Assembly: GCF_017894385.1 (NCBI RefSeq)
Contig: NZ_CP059560.1
Span: 1,240,001-1,304,000, forward strand
Direction: 5' to 3'
Length of the DNA stretch: 64,000 nucleotides
Source of the DNA: Aromatoleum petrolei
Lineage (GTDB): Bacteria > Pseudomonadota > Gammaproteobacteria > Burkholderiales > Rhodocyclaceae
Below are positions 63,887-64,000 of the stretch, piece by piece. Position 1 is the first letter of the stretch; each line of letters opens with the position of its first letter. A program made the position numbers and the translations under genes. The notes below the pieces were generated by a model. It had not been told where the DNA came from. It saw only the letters and a list, made by a program, of their open reading frames with translations, and did not search any database.

Positions 63887-64000
63887 CGCGCCTCCCCCCG
63901 CCGCACGGACAACCGTCGCGCGTGCGCGATCACACGCCGCAGCCGGCCGCCACCCACCCCGTGGTACGTAGGAAAGACTCTAGTGCTTTACGCTTGAGGC

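Overview
The window looks like a chromosomal segment of a GC-rich betaproteobacterium of the Rhodocyclales type (Azoarcus, Aromatoleum or Thauera-like). This rests on the uniformly high GC, the rplU-rpmA-obgE-proB block, a three-gene transhydrogenase, and a PEP-CTERM/exosortase-type polysaccharide locus (prsK, prsR, prsT and an EpsB-type sugar transferase). The organism is inferred from gene content only. No IS element, prophage, CRISPR array or rRNA was seen. No stretch longer than about 300 bases lacks a gene.

Layout. 0-4.3 kb (mostly minus): edge fragment, spermidine-synthase-like protein, tRNA-Pro(CGG), ispB, and ugpQ with an orphan UgpB-like binding protein. 4.4-9.8 kb (plus): small lipoprotein, rlmM, rhlE and a PAS-EAL protein with two altered catalytic positions. 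9.8-15.1 kb: small exported protein, pntAa-pntAb-pntB, corA and a PP2C phosphatase. 15.3-20.2 kb (minus): a tightly overlapping glycolate oxidase operon, glcC-like regulator, glcD, a 60-residue membrane protein, glcE, glcF. It has a recognisable promoter and operator at one end and a 17-bp hairpin at the other. 20.3-23.4 kb (plus): rplU, rpmA, obgE, proB.

23.4-32.6 kb (minus): a ten-gene operon for a type II secretion / type IV pilus-like machine: GspF, GspE, PilM/N/O/P-like proteins, a secretin lipoprotein with a C-terminal cohesin-like segment, and three pseudopilins. 32.8-34.8 kb (plus): lytic transglycosylase and a GT-B glycosyltransferase. 35-38 kb (minus): two related exported proteins. 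One ends in a PEP-CTERM sorting tag and has a good sigma-54 promoter; the other has lost the tag and carries a long C-terminal extension.

38.2-41.9 kb: a compact unnamed locus. A hexapeptide acyltransferase, a nitroreductase-like protein and a ThiF/E1-like enzyme lie opposite a PEP-CTERM-associated acyltransferase of the N-acyl amino acid synthase type. It reads like a small biosynthetic pathway attached to the exosortase system and is the most interesting part of the window. 42-46.3 kb (minus): propionate-CoA ligase, a response regulator with a dead GGDEF domain, and an AcuI-type acryloyl-CoA reductase. 46.3-53.1 kb: HDOD protein, LemA, a GIDE-like membrane protein with an EF-hand, uup, a Gcr-family membrane protein and tRNA-Arg(CCT).

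53.1-63.9 kb (minus): polysaccharide/exosortase regulatory operon: EpsB-type initiating transferase, PrsK kinase, PrsR sigma-54 activator, PrsT TPR lipoprotein, UDP-sugar dehydrogenase, Sel1-transglycosylase and trypsin-like protease. PrsK/PrsR plausibly drive the sigma-54 promoter of the PEP-CTERM gene at 38 kb. The exosortase itself is not in the window and probably lies beyond the right edge.
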